From contig OX419760.1 of NCBI GenBank assembly GCA_948567375.1, positions 3,038,001 to 3,102,000 of the forward strand: a stretch of 64,000 nucleotides of DNA. Direction: 5' to 3'. Shown one piece after another: positions 10,921 through 21,439 of the stretch. The stretch's first letter is position 1. Each line of letters begins with the position of its first letter. The DNA is from Lunularia cruciata (Eukaryota > Streptophyta > Marchantiopsida > Lunulariales > Lunulariaceae). The position numbers and the translations under genes are program-made. The notes below the pieces were generated by a model. It was not told the origin of the DNA, did not search any database, and saw nothing but the letters and a program-made list of their open reading frames with translations.

Positions 10921-11217
10921 TAACAACCATAAATGATTTTGAAAGGTTTAACATCAAGGTTAGTTTGAGAAGCATACCAAAATTTAAAGTTATGAATTGA
11001 AAAATTATTTATCTAATGTATCTATTTTATTATTTAATATGATAAATAGATAAAAAATTTAATTTGAAATATCCAAGATTCAATCTATCAAACTTGGTCT
11101 TTTACTTATAGTAAATAATAATTTCAAATCTCAATTTATGCCGGAAATCATACAATAAAATATACTTCTTAAACTAAACCTTGATGTTAAACCTTTCAAA
11201 TCATTTATGGTTCTTGA
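10921..11217. mobile_element. Foldback/MITE-like element with long terminal inverted repeats
   Basis: The left end (10921-10976) and right end (11163-11217) are reverse complements over about 55 bp with a few mismatches. The shared core is AACCATAAATGATTT...TTAACATCAAGGTT. The interior is AT-rich and noncoding. Size and structure suit a MITE or foldback transposon, but no superfamily can be assigned because a clear target duplication is not visible. Confidence 0.6.
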
Positions 11218-11399
11218 AGGCAAAACTAAAGAAAAGTGTAATAGTGTACATGTGGATCTTAGACCGTTTTACTAACATAAAGGACCAAGCAGCATTATGA
11301 TTGAAAAATTGTTTGGTGCTAAGTAAAAACAAGAGGCATTATGTGTGCAAAATTATCTAGCAGATAATTGTACAATTGGATGGCTTTGTACACATAATA

Positions 11400-12595
11400 C
11401 ATAATCAAAGTAGAAGCAACATTTTTAAGAAGTAAGTAAGATTTATTGTTTCAAACTAGTGCTTCTTGTTAGAAGTATTTTGTTGATTGCACTTTCTTTG
11501 CACCGAACTATTTTGTGTGCATAATGCTACACACATTTCAGCAAAAAATTTGCACAAGATCTAGTTCAAGAATAATTGCACAATTGGTTTTTTACACATA
11601 ATGCACAATCAAAGTAAGTGTTATATGTGAAAACCTCCCAATTGTATATTAGCATTTCTAGACCAGATTTTGTGTAAATTGTTTACTCATTTGTGAGTGT
11701 GGGTCTACACTAGATGCATCAGCGGTCCATATGACACATTGTCCTTTTCGAGGATAGAGGATAGCTATCCATGGTGCTATTAGGGACATAGTTTTTCATA
11801 CGGCATGAGAGAGTGGATACTTGGCATGGAGGGAGTGTTCATATGCATTGCAGATGACACGTGTTAGGGCAGACTTATACTTGGTCTGAGATGATCAGGT
11901 GATATTAGCGGATGTCATGGTTACAGACCATATGCAAGATACGCTTTTGAAGAGAGTGGTTCCCTTCCCTCTAGATGAGCAGCGAGTGCAACAGCAAGTT
12001 GCAAGGTCTCCAAGTATAGGGACATGCAGCAAAGTAACCTCTTTGTTCCTCTAGCCTTGGAGTTATATGGAGCATGAACATGACGTTTGACACATTTGTC
12101 AGGGAGTGCGTGAGAGCTTATCATGTTAGGCTCCAGGGGGTACCACACTCACTCTCACTCTCATACTTTGCAAATTTTAGACAACTTGTGTCCATTGCTC
12201 TATAGACGGCAATGGTTGGTGCAACCCATAAGAGAGCAATTACATTAGGTGATGCTTCTTTGGATGCTCCAGTTGTTTTTAGACTATACGACTTGCATAG
12301 CTTGGATATCTTAGGTGTGGTAGAGCAGATTTCTCATATAGACTCTATTCGGGCTTAGCTCCATTTTACCTTTTTTGTCTTTCCCTTGTACGGCTTGATG
12401 TGGTCTTCCCATCCTTTGTTTGTTCTTCGTAATTGCCCTTTGTTTTTTCTTCTCTCATGTATGGAGCATTGTGCACACCAAATGGTTTGGTGCAAGAAAA
12501 ATGAAATCAACAAAATACTTCTAACAAGAAGCACTAATTTGAAACAAAAAATCTTACTTAGTTCTAAAAAATGGTTGCTTCTATTTCACTAGCTT
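11400..12595. repeat. Inverted repeat arms flanking a LINE-A copy
   Basis: The segment around 11400-11545 matches the reverse complement of about 12460-12595. Shared blocks include GTGCTTCTTGTTAGAAGTATTT and TAAGTAAGATTT. The arms bracket the LINE-A copy at 11688-12425. They could be the ends of an older element into which the LINE inserted. No coding sequence is attached to the arms. Confidence 0.6.
11688..12425 (+). mobile_element. LINE-A C-terminal copy and 3' tail
   Basis: The copy starts just before the CCHC finger (TGTGAGTGTGGGTCTACACT) and runs through the endonuclease segment into the tail. It carries the same CAG-to-TAG change after the finger as the 1133 copy, plus other stops and indels. 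Hairpin 1 is GGGC-TTA-GCTC, and the hairpin 2 region reads GATGTGGTCTTCCCATC. It is 5'-truncated and nonfunctional. Confidence 0.82.
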
Positions 12596-12740
12596 TTTTA
12601 TGCATGACTTCATCTTGACCCAATACACTGCAAGATCACAACTCAAGATGCAAAAGAGTGCTAAAAGTGCAAAATTCATAATAATCAAACTCTCCATGAT
12701 GCACTTTGCAATAAAGCAAATTTAATATATGTGGTTCTTT

Positions 12741-12970
12741 TGCTTCTAGATATCATACAAAAACAAATATTATAGTTATTTCTATAATTTACTCATTACC
12801 TTCCACTTAGAATCTTTGATGCATAACATTAGCATTACTATTATATTACACAACTATTTTGCTTCTAGATATCATACAAAAACAAATAGTTATGGTTAAT
12901 TTTATTTATACATTACCTTCCACTTAGAATCTTTAATGCATAACATTAGCATTATTATTATATTACACAC
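12741..12970. repeat. Tandem duplication, 119-bp period
   Basis: Two copies begin with TGCTTCTAGATATCATAC at 12741 and 12860. Both contain CATTACCTTCCACTTAGAAT and end in an ATTATATTACACA block. The copies differ by scattered substitutions and small indels. No coding potential is seen. Confidence 0.8.
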
Positions 12971-15286
12971 AAAAAGCAAGGAAACATCTTGACTTTTTAG
13001 CTTGATGAGTGCTATTTTTTGAGATTATGATATAGAATTAAGAAACATATAATAACATGAACGGTATTTTGGAGGAAAGAGGATTTGGATTTTTCAATTA
13101 CATAATAAACCAAAGAAATTAGAAAATTTAAGGAAAATTCAAGCTAGGAGAACATGCAAAGGGAAGGGAAATTGCAAAAGTGTAAAAGAGAATAGTGCAG
13201 AAATAAGAAGCTCATAACTTGATTGTTTAATTCATAGAAAATATTCCTCATAAGTGCTCTTAATTCTAGATTAAGAACTTATTAGGGAAAATTTGAAAAA
13301 CTTTGCTATTTATACCTAGTATTTTACAATACCATAAGTTAACTATCATATCAATTTGAACTCAAAATATTTTATTTGTGTCAATCTTCATTTTTCAATT
13401 CATAATCCAACTTACCCAACAATAGATGGTTCAAATTCAATTGATCAACATGTACAAAGTATACATTACAAATTTGTTATATTTGTCCTAGTATGCTCAA
13501 TCTATTTTGTATTATTTCTCTCTCATAATTCTAATGTAATCATCATTTGAGTAGTAAGTTTAGTACACATTTTGATTATTCATTTTCTTTATTCTATTTT
13601 AGTAATATGTACCATGGAAAGATGGAAAATAGAGTCATTGCTAAAATGGTCCAATTTGTCTTTTATCAAGCCTTTCCAAATTCATACAATTCTAAGAGTT
13701 TACTTGAGCACCAAAATAAGTCCCTTCAAGTGGCAATTTTGAATTTAAAATATATTGATTCTTATGATCTTATAAGGAGAGAATAAGATATATATCAAAT
13801 TGTGGATAATATATGGTATATCAAAATTTTGAACCTAGATTACTTCAAGGGTTACTTTGGGGTCCAAAGCATGATTCATAATAGAGAAAGCATAATTTAC
13901 AACCTACTTTGAAGGATTTTTGTATGAAAGGTCTAACTCTAATTATGTTGCTTCATTGAGGTTTAGAATGAAGACAAGGAAGGAGATATTTATTTGTCAT
14001 TTTAAGGTTCTATGTCCTATCTAGATGCATTAAAGTACTTAAGAAATAACAAAAAGTTATTTCTTAAGTAATGATGTTTTCTTTGACATATCATACAAGC
14101 ATAGATATATTTGGAGGAGACAAAAATTATAATCTTAGACATAATCATTTTGCATAGGATGATAAATATTGAGATGATGTACAATCTCCTCTAATTATGA
14201 TACATCAATGAAATTGCCTATCTCTTAAGAAAATACTTTGTGTGGATCTAGAACAAATTTAGTACATGTTAGAATAGGTAAAGAATTCAATAATGCTTTT
14301 ATCTTATAGTCTATTACCGTATCAAGACACTTAAACATGTGTCATAGTGCAAGAATAATTTCTTGACAACCATACCTATCAAACAATTTATCACCACAAG
14401 GGAATCCAACTTTTGCTAGGTGATGAAGTTCAAGAACTTGTTACTCCAAATAAGATTATGAAAGAAGCAAAGAGAAGATATAGTTTATGAGGGGACTTCT
14501 TAGAAGTGCTCTTTTTAAGGGAATGTTGTAAGATAAAAAATAAAAAAGATAGCAAGATTAATCATGTTAAAAGACAAATATGATAGATTATATTGATGGT
14601 TGGCTAAGTATTCACATTGGTACTCAAAGAGTTATTTGAGGTTTTGGAGATTTTATGTTCATAAGATATATAGTATTTTGTTGGGACTTATATTTTGAAT
14701 TCAAGATTTAAATATACATTAGGATAAAATTTCAAATCTTCTAAAACATCTTTAATGATATAAGTTAATTAGAGAATTTAATTGTTTTACATGCATAATA
14801 TCAGTTTCTATATAGAGTATCTATTAGTTAATACTGACATTTCTTCTGATTGAAGGGTTCCAATTTGAGTACTTAGAGTCACTCTTTATTTCAAGTATAT
14901 TTATTAGATAATCAGAACAATATTCATATTTTGGCTATTTTGTTACTTTTTCCTAGTAGGTTTTTCTCAACCTTAATATACATGTAATAAAGAAAATACT
15001 GATAAATAGTAGTAATAATTTATATACTTGTTTTCTAGTGAATAAAATCCATAAAGAGCTGGAATATATGGCCACTCATCCACTATACTCAACAGAATAA
15101 AATGCACCAAAATTTTGTTGCAAGTCCATTCTACTCAAGAGAATGTGATTTTTATTACAACATATAAAGAGAAATTATGATGCAAAATTGGAGAATAAAT
15201 TTCATATTTAATGTGATATCAAAAAATTTAAATTCCACACTGAATATTTAATTTTAAATTTGGAATTAAATATGCACACAACAAGA
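12971..15286. other. No gene recognised; AT-rich DNA with a 15-bp hairpin
   Basis: Long AT-rich sequence that formed the insertion site of gypsy-1. The only structured signal is a perfect inverted repeat at 14036-14070, with arms TACTTAAGAAATAAC and GTTATTTCTTAAGTA around AAAAA. Short open frames show no domain. Confidence 0.55.
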
Positions 15287-15291
15287 ATTAT

Positions 15292-15713
15292 TGTAACAAT
15301 ATGGAGTTTAGTGACGAAGTTAGTCGGGCTTACGAAGTAGAGAATAAGACAAAATAGCCTAGAATATTCTAGAAGCATCTAAGAAACTTCTTAGGAAGCT
15401 TCCCAACTAGTAACTTGCGCCCTAAGCAGGTAGCTTCTAGAAGGAAGCTTCTAGAAGCTTCTAACTAGCTTAGCTTGCACGCCAAGTAGGTGACTTCTAG
15501 AAGGAAGCTTCTTGAGAAGCTTCCCAGTTAACTTGGCTTGCACTCCAAGAAAGCGGCTCAAGGAAACTTCTTGAGAAGCTTCAAGGGTCTTGTATGCTAC
15601 CTATAAATACCAAGGCCGAAGCTCATGCTAGGCATTCGGAGTTTTCCCTCATTCAAGTGTCCCAATGTGAGTTTCCATTCTCCTATTTCTCTCCTCGGTT
15701 TTGGTCTTTTACA
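15292..15713 (+). repeat. 5' LTR of gypsy-1
   Basis: It starts TGTAACAATATGG and ends GTCTTTTACA, 422 bp. It holds an array of palindromic AAGCTT/TTCTAGAA blocks upstream of a TATA box. The extreme 5' end also encodes the last codons of the pol frame when present as the 3' LTR. Confidence 0.96.
15362..15609 (+). promoter_or_regulatory. Heat-shock-element array and TATA box in the LTR promoter
   Basis: Heat-shock elements are alternating GAA and TTC triplets separated by 2 nt. Perfect runs are GAAtaTTCtaGAA (15362-15374, three units) and GAAgcTTCtaGAAgcTTC (15444-15461, four units). Two-unit GAAnnTTC blocks lie at 15504-15511, 15516-15523, 15563-15570 and 15575-15582. TATAAATA is at 15602-15609, so transcription should start near 15630-15640. 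The same array is in the 3' LTR, shifted by 5218 bp. The motif match is direct; heat induction is inferred by analogy with the Arabidopsis ONSEN element. Confidence 0.75.
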
Positions 15714-15714
15714 T

Positions 15715-15726
15715 TGGTATCAGAGC
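15715..15726 (+). other. Primer-binding site for initiator tRNA-Met
   Basis: TGGTATCAGAGC begins one base after the 5' LTR. It is the standard plant complement of the 3' end of initiator tRNA-Met, where minus-strand DNA synthesis starts. Confidence 0.95.
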
Positions 15727-15984
15727 AGGAATGGGATGGATGGAATTTATGGACCACCAAATCCACTTCCGCCAAGCCATTGGGACTTTCGTGTCCAGAT
15801 ATTACCAAAGCATCGTTTCACACAATTCATCACCTCACGCTTTGGGCAGGATTTTCTACATATGATCACCGTGTCAGAGGAACCCTTGATACTTCCAGTT
15901 GTAACTTATGGAGAACGGTGGACGTGTTGTATTTACGTGTTAATCAACTAGATAAATTGCAGGTAGTGGAATAGAGTAGTAGCG

Positions 15985-16884
15985 ATGGCAGCAATACCGG
16001 ATGTTATCCTTGCAATGCAACAACAAATCGAGCATCTTACTCGATTGTTGGATGAACGAGACCAGCAACGACGAGAACAGATAGAGAGAGCGCCAGTTCG
16101 AGATGGAGAAGATCGCATTCGATTTCCAAAACCCAAGGTGTTTGAAGGCAAGAATCTTCCAGGCACAGTGGAGAATTTTGTGTTTGACTGTGAACGTTAC
16201 TTTGAAGCCACCAATCTTCAAGATGAGCGGAAACAAATTCTCTTGGCTTCTAGTCAATTGGATGGAGTGGCAAAACTTTGGTGGCGATTCCGAGTAGAAA
16301 GAGCTGAACGACAAATTGTTACACCAATTTTTACATGGGCAGAATTCAAGGATGCAATACTTGGTCGATTTCAGACTATAAATGCCACCCGAGCTGCACG
16401 AGATAAATTGGCGGAGTTGAGGCAGATTGGCTCAGTGAGAAGCTACATCACACAATTTCAGAATATCATCATGCAAATTCCAGATATCCAAGAAGGTGAA
16501 GTTCTGGATCGATTTGTGCGAGGATTGAAGTCACGAACCAGATTGGAGGTGACCATGCGAGAGCCACAGAATGTAGAACAAGCCATGCAATTGGCTGAGC
16601 GTTTTGATTCCTTAGTTGCGACAACTTGGACTCGACCTCGACCTACACAAAACCCACCAGTACCACAAGTGGAAGAACCGGTACCAATGGAGATTGATGC
16701 TATCCAACGAAGACCACTTGGCACAGCAGATAGAGAAAGATTACGACAAAATGGAGGTTGTTTTTATTGTCGCCAGTTGGGGCATCGCATTGCTGAATGT
16801 CCACTCAAGAATGGACGACCTCGACAAGTTGCCCAAGTGGAGGTTGTGGAGCGGAATGATCAGGGAAACGAGGAATCCCAGTAG
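15985..16884 (+). CDS. gag: gypsy-1 Gag, 299 aa
   Basis: Structural capsid-nucleocapsid protein that forms the virus-like particle and packages element RNA. It opens with ATG at 15985 and an N-terminal coiled-coil-like helix (residues 10-36). The capsid region includes LWWRFRVE and FKDAILGRF. Near the C-terminus is one zinc knuckle, Cys-x2-Cys-x4-His-x4-Cys (CFYCRQLGHRIAEC, nucleotides about 16759-16800). The frame has no internal stop and ends in TAG at 16882-16884. Pol lies in the -1 frame, reached through the frameshift signal at 16863-16907. Gag could still supply non-autonomous copies in trans; that is inference. Confidence 0.93.
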   Translation: MAAIPDVILAMQQQIEHLTRLLDERDQQRREQIERAPVRDGEDRIRFPKPKVFEGKNLPGTVENFVFDCERYFEATNLQDERKQILLASSQLDGVAKLWWRFRVERAERQIVTPIFTWAEFKDAILGRFQTINATRAARDKLAELRQIGSVRSYITQFQNIIMQIPDIQEGEVLDRFVRGLKSRTRLEVTMREPQNVEQAMQLAERFDSLVATTWTRPRPTQNPPVPQVEEPVPMEIDAIQRRPLGTADRERLRQNGGCFYCRQLGHRIAECPLKNGRPRQVAQVEVVERNDQGNEESQ

Positions 16885-16907
16885 GAGATTTCGAGCCGCC
16901 TACTGGG
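16863..16907 (+). promoter_or_regulatory. Programmed -1 ribosomal frameshift signal (gag to pol)
   Basis: The slippery heptamer GGGAAAC (16863-16869) is phased G-GGA-AAC in the gag frame. After a 7-nt spacer there is a perfect 9-bp stem, CCCAGTAGG (16877-16885) pairing with CCTACTGGG (16899-16907) across a 13-nt loop. The pol frame opens at 16860 and gag stops at 16884, so slippage must occur within these 24 nt, exactly where the heptamer lies. The gag stop TAG is inside the 5' arm of the stem. Heptamer, phase, spacer and stem all fit the canonical -1 frameshift model. Confidence 0.9.
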
Positions 16908-17342
16908 AGCTTGATTAGTTCCAATGGGATTGAAGGCTCGACCTATGCAAGTTTGCTTCACTTGCAAGGTATGATATCTAATCGGGGTTGTAGAATTTTG
17001 GTTGATTCTGGAAGTTCAAAGAATTGCATGTCTATGCAAGTAGCAAAGGAATTGGGTATTCCTATCAAGCCAGTGATTGGAAGTAGTTTGATGATGGCGG
17101 ATGGTAGAAAGGATTCTGCATTCCGCACCTTGCATCCTGTTACCTTCAAGATTGGGAAGGAGTATTTGGAGTGTATGAGGTTTGTAGTGGCACCTCTACA
17201 CTATGATATCATTCTGGGTCTACCTTGGCTTGAATGTCATAAGGTTCAATTTGATTGGACCCGACACCAAATTCAAGTACAACACCAAGGTAGGAATTTC
17301 CGATTAGGTTGTCTGGCACCTCTGAGTAAGACACCTAAGAAT

Positions 17343-17524
17343 AGTCAGTCCCAAGATGGGAAGTTTGTCGAGAAGGTAGCCATAGAGTGAATCTGGAAGG
17401 GAGATGAGTCCCAAGATGGGAAGTTTGCCAGGAAGGCAACCATGGAGCAAGCTCGGAAGAGAGATGAGTCCCTAAAAGGTAAGTTGTTAATGAAGCAGCC
17501 ATAGAGCAAGCTTTAGAGGAAGAT
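17343..17524 (+). repeat. Triplicated ~60-bp unit between protease and reverse transcriptase
   Basis: Three units start near 17343, 17405 and 17465. Each begins CAGTCCCAAGATGGGAAG or a variant (the third GAGTCCCTAAAAGGTAAG). Each ends in a GAGCAAGCT...GAGAT-type block. Units 1 and 2 are close; unit 3 is diverged. Two of the pol breaks fall in this array. The unit length is divisible by three in the intact state, so the linker could vary without loss of frame. Confidence 0.8.
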
Positions 17525-20494
17525 AAGTCTGTATTCGCAGTGTGGATCAAGCCAATTGCACAAGAACAATCTAAGGAGGGCCAAGTGCCGCATCAAGCGA
17601 CGGTTGATTGGATAGTTCAAGAGTTTTCAGATGTGTTTCCAGATGATCTGCCAAAGGGATTACCCTCTGATCGAGGTATGCCCTTCAAGATCGAGTTATT
17701 GCCAGGGAGTACTCCAGTGAGTAGACCAATCTATCGGCTCTCACCAAAGGAGTTGGAGGAGTTGCGAACAACACTTACAGAGTTGTTGGAGAAGGATTTC
17801 ATACGACATAGTACCTCTCCTTGGGGAGCACCGGTACTATTTGTTCCAAAGAAGGATGGAGAACTTCGTTTCTGTATTGATTACCGTGGGCTCAATAAGC
17901 AAACCGTGAAGAACGCATATTCCTTGCCTTGGATCGATGACTTGCTTGATCAATTAAGTGGAGCACGATACTTTTCCAAGCTAGATCTTCATAGCGGCTA
18001 TTGGCAAATTCCTATTGAAGGAGAGGACGTGAAGAAGACTACCTTTCGTACAAGGTATGGACATTTTGAGTGGAGAGTTCTACCTTTTGGACTCACTAAT
18101 GCTCCAGCAGTCTTCATGGATCAGATGCATCGGGTGTTGGAGGGCCTATTGGATCAGTCTGTGGTAGTGTTCTTAGATGATATCTTAATCTATAGTAGGA
18201 CAGAGGCAGAACACATGAATCATGTGCGAGAAGTCCTAAGACGACTACGACAGTGGAAATTTTACTGCAAGAAGTCAAAGTGCGCTTTTTGGCAAAAGGA
18301 GGTTACCTTCTTGGGTCATAAGATCTCATCAGAGGGGATCAAGATGGAAGAAGAGAAGATCAAGGCCATTACTAATTGGCCTACCCCGAAGGATGCTACC
18401 AAAGTACGAGCGTTCAACGGATTGGCCAGTTTTTACCGACGGTTCATCCACTATTATGCTCACGTGGCTGCACCATTGACTGACCTCTTGGGAAAGAACT
18501 CGAGCTTCCAATGGACCACCAAGCATGAAGAAGCATTCCAGAAGTTAAAGCATATGGTGTCTTCAAGACCCATTCTTCAACCATATGATCCTCAACTACC
18601 TTGTGTGGTTGATTTTGATGCTTCTAACTTTGCAATTGGAGTTGTGTTGCAACAAGAATTTCCAGATGGACTACATCCTATTGCCTTTGTGTCTCGCCGA
18701 CTAAATACAGCTGAAAGAAATTACTCTGCTTGAGATCGGGAACAACTTGCAATGGTATATGCCACCAAGGTATGGAGGCATTATCTCTTGGGGAAACAAG
18801 TGATCATGCGAACTGATCACAAGCCATTGTTGCAGACCTTACACCTAGAGCACATGAAGAGTCGACATCATCGATGGGAAGAGCAACTCCAATTGTTCGA
18901 CATCAAACTTGAGTACAAACCAGGTTGGTTCCATGTCATCCTTGATGCTCTATCACGACGACCTGATTTGAAGTCTCTTCCTCTCATCGCGGCAGCAATT
19001 ACGACAGTGTCAATTGATCCCAAGATTCATAACGAGTTTCGGTTAGCCCTGCAGCAAGATCCCTTCTTCCAAATGGTACACGGTCGTCTAACAGCACGCG
19101 ACAAGGAGTACAACACCTTCTCCTTCAAGGAAGGCCTTTTATTCCATGCAGACCAGATCTATGTTCCAACCAAAGGTGATCTTCGACTTGTGCGCCTTCA
19201 AGAAGCCCATGATTTACCAATAGCTGGTCACATGGGAGTGGACAAGACCTTGGGCACCCTCCAATGCCAATGGTGGTGGCCCAACATGACACGAGATGTT
19301 CAAGACTTTGTCCGATCATGTGAGAGTTGCCAACGGAACAAGGCCAGCAACCAGAAGCCGAGTGGACTCCTTCAACCACTCGCCATTCCATCCGCTCGTT
19401 GGGAGCATGTGAGCTTGGATCTCATCACATCCTTGCCAAAGACAAAACAAGGACACACCGCAATTGTGGTGTTTGTGGATAAGCTTAGTAAGCAAATCCA
19501 CTTGGCACCAACCTGTGATACCGTGGATGCTCCAACCTTAGCGCAAATCTACTTCGACAATGTCTTCAAGCATCATGGGATGCCACGTGTACTCATCTCC
19601 GACCGTGATCCTTGATTTACCGGGAAGTTTTGGCAAGCACTCTTCCAGATACTCGGCACCAAGCTTGCTTTGTCCACGGCCTATCATCCTCAAACTGATG
19701 GACAAACCAAACGCGCCAATCGTACATTGGAGGATATGTTGCGGGCCTTTGTCAATGTCCACCATACCAACTGGGATGAATGTCTTGCAGCTACAGAATT
19801 TGCCTACAACAATTCCAAACAGGCAAGCACTGGATTTTCTCCCTTCTTTCTCAATTTTGGCCAAGATCCGCTTGTTCCAGATTCTCTTCTTGCTCCCCCT
19901 CCCTCTCAGGTTCCTCATACTTCTACATTCTTGACCACTATATCCCAATCTCTCCAACAAGCCAAATCTCACCTCCTTGTTGCTCAGAATTGCCAAAAAC
20001 AATATGCAGACCATCATCGTCGTGATCTCACCTTTGAAGTTGGTGATAAAGTCATGCTATCCTCTAGTAACCTCCCTCTCCCACTTGATACCCAAGTTCG
20101 TAAACTTGCTCCTAATTGGATAGGACCCTTTGATATCACCCACATTATCTCTCCTGTTGCTTATCGTCTTGCCTTACCTTGTCACATGCGTATCCATCAT
20201 GTCTTTCATATTTCCAAGTTGAAACCCTTTGTTCCTAACCCTTCTTCCTTTTCCTCTCGAGTCCAACCTCCCCCTCTTCCTGTCCCTATCAATGATCATG
20301 AGGAGTACAAAGTTAATTGTATCCTTGCGTGTCGCCATATTCAACGAGGCCGTCACCAACATCCGGAGTACAAGGTCCTTTGGAAAGGGTATCCCCTTCA
20401 TGATGCTACATGGGAACCCCTTTCTCACCTCCAGAATGCACAGATGGCCATCAAGGAATTTGAAGCTTCACTGGCGACGAGGACGTCACCAACT

Positions 20495-20509
20495 AGCGGC
20501 GGGGGAATA
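20495..20509 (+). other. Polypurine tract of gypsy-1
   Basis: GCGGCGGGGGAATAT lies immediately upstream of the 3' LTR start at 20510. This is the expected plus-strand primer position. It is mostly purine, with a pyrimidine interruption at its left end. Confidence 0.85.
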
Positions 20510-20931
20510 TGTAACAATATGGAGTTTAGTGACGAAGTTAGTCGGGCTTACGAAGTAGAGAATAAGACAAAATAGCCTAGAATATTCTAGAAGCATCTAA
20601 GAAACTTCTTAGGAAGCTTCCCAACTAGTAACTTGCGCCCTAAGCAGGTAGCTTCTAGAAGGAAGCTTCTAGAAGCTTCTAACTAGCTTAGCTTGCACGC
20701 CAAGTAGGTGACTTCTAGAAGGAAGCTTCTTGAGAAGCTTCCCAGTTAACTTGGCTTGCACTCCAAGAAAGCGGCTCAAGGAAACTTCTTGAGAAGCTTC
20801 AAGGGTCTTGTATGCTACCTATAAATACCAAGGCCGAAGCTCATGCTAGGCATTCGGAGTTTTCCCTCATTCAAGTGTCCCAATGTGAGTTTCCATTCTC
20901 CTATTTCTCTCCTCAGTTTTGGTCTTTTACA
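20510..20931 (+). repeat. 3' LTR of gypsy-1
   Basis: It has the same 422-bp sequence as the 5' LTR, differing at one base in CTCCTCAGTT. It includes the full heat-shock-element array and TATA box, so it could drive transcription into downstream DNA. It is followed by the ATTAT target duplication. Confidence 0.97.
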
Positions 20932-21439
20932 ATTATCATTTAGGTTGTTCAAAAGTTGATTTAAACAACTTGTTGTTTATCATCAAATTCATATGTACAC
21001 CTTGAACTAATAGAAATTTTGAGAGAAGAGATTTTCATTATTCTAAATTGTTATATAAAAATTAAAAATAGCAAGAGTTAGACTATCAAAAAATATAGAA
21101 TAAATTCTATTACATGTGAACTTTAGGATCATTTTAGAATTCAAGAGTTCTTTATGAAGTTTTACATCTTCATAAAAATTATGTATATGTTCATAATCTT
21201 GTATACTTGTCATTTATGTTTATATCAAAATAAATAGAATAATTTGATGAAATTTAACACTATGTTTAGGCAAATATTACTTTACTCTATCCAAATAGCT
21301 TAGATCAAAAGATTCCAATGAAAAAATTGGTTTTAGAAGATGTTAATGAATTATTTATTTGATCTTTTGATATATAGGAAATGAGAGGTGATTTAACATG
21401 TAAAAAGTACTTAAGAATAAGTTCTTTCCACCCCATTGT

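Larger units (their letters stand above)
16869..20575 (+). pseudogene. pol: gypsy-1 Pol: protease, reverse transcriptase, RNase H, integrase, chromodomain (broken)
   Basis: Protease motif LVDSGSSKN lies near 17000 and ILGLPW near 17214. Reverse transcriptase (about 17600-18330) has YRGLNKQ and the catalytic FLDDILIYS. RNase H has DFDAS and TDHKPL. Integrase has the HHCC finger (about 19205-19345), then core Asp in SLDLITS, Asp in ISDRDP and Glu in RTLEDML. A chromodomain (about 20305-20470) with VLWKGYPLHDATWEP is typical of chromoviruses. Breaks: TGA at 17388-17390, a frame change near 17493 consistent with a one-base loss, TGA at 18731-18733, and TGA at 19613-19615 where the family normally has Arg. 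The last TGA fits a C-to-T change in CGA. The frame ends at 20573-20575, inside the 3' LTR. Confidence 0.93.
15287..20936 (+). mobile_element. Complete Ty3/gypsy chromovirus-type element (gypsy-1) with target duplication
   Basis: The element spans 15292-20931 and is bordered by ATTAT on both sides (15287-15291, 20932-20936). Order: 5' LTR, initiator-Met primer-binding site, gag, protease, reverse transcriptase, RNase H, integrase with chromodomain, polypurine tract, 3' LTR. The two 422-bp LTRs differ at one position by eye (G at 15697, A at the matching 3' site), so insertion is recent. Gag is intact and pol is broken at four places. Chromodomain elements are common across land plants. Confidence 0.97.

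Noticed and set aside
15715-15726. Possible tRNA-Met gene
   Set aside because: It is only the 12-nt primer-binding site next to the LTR; no cloverleaf surrounds it.
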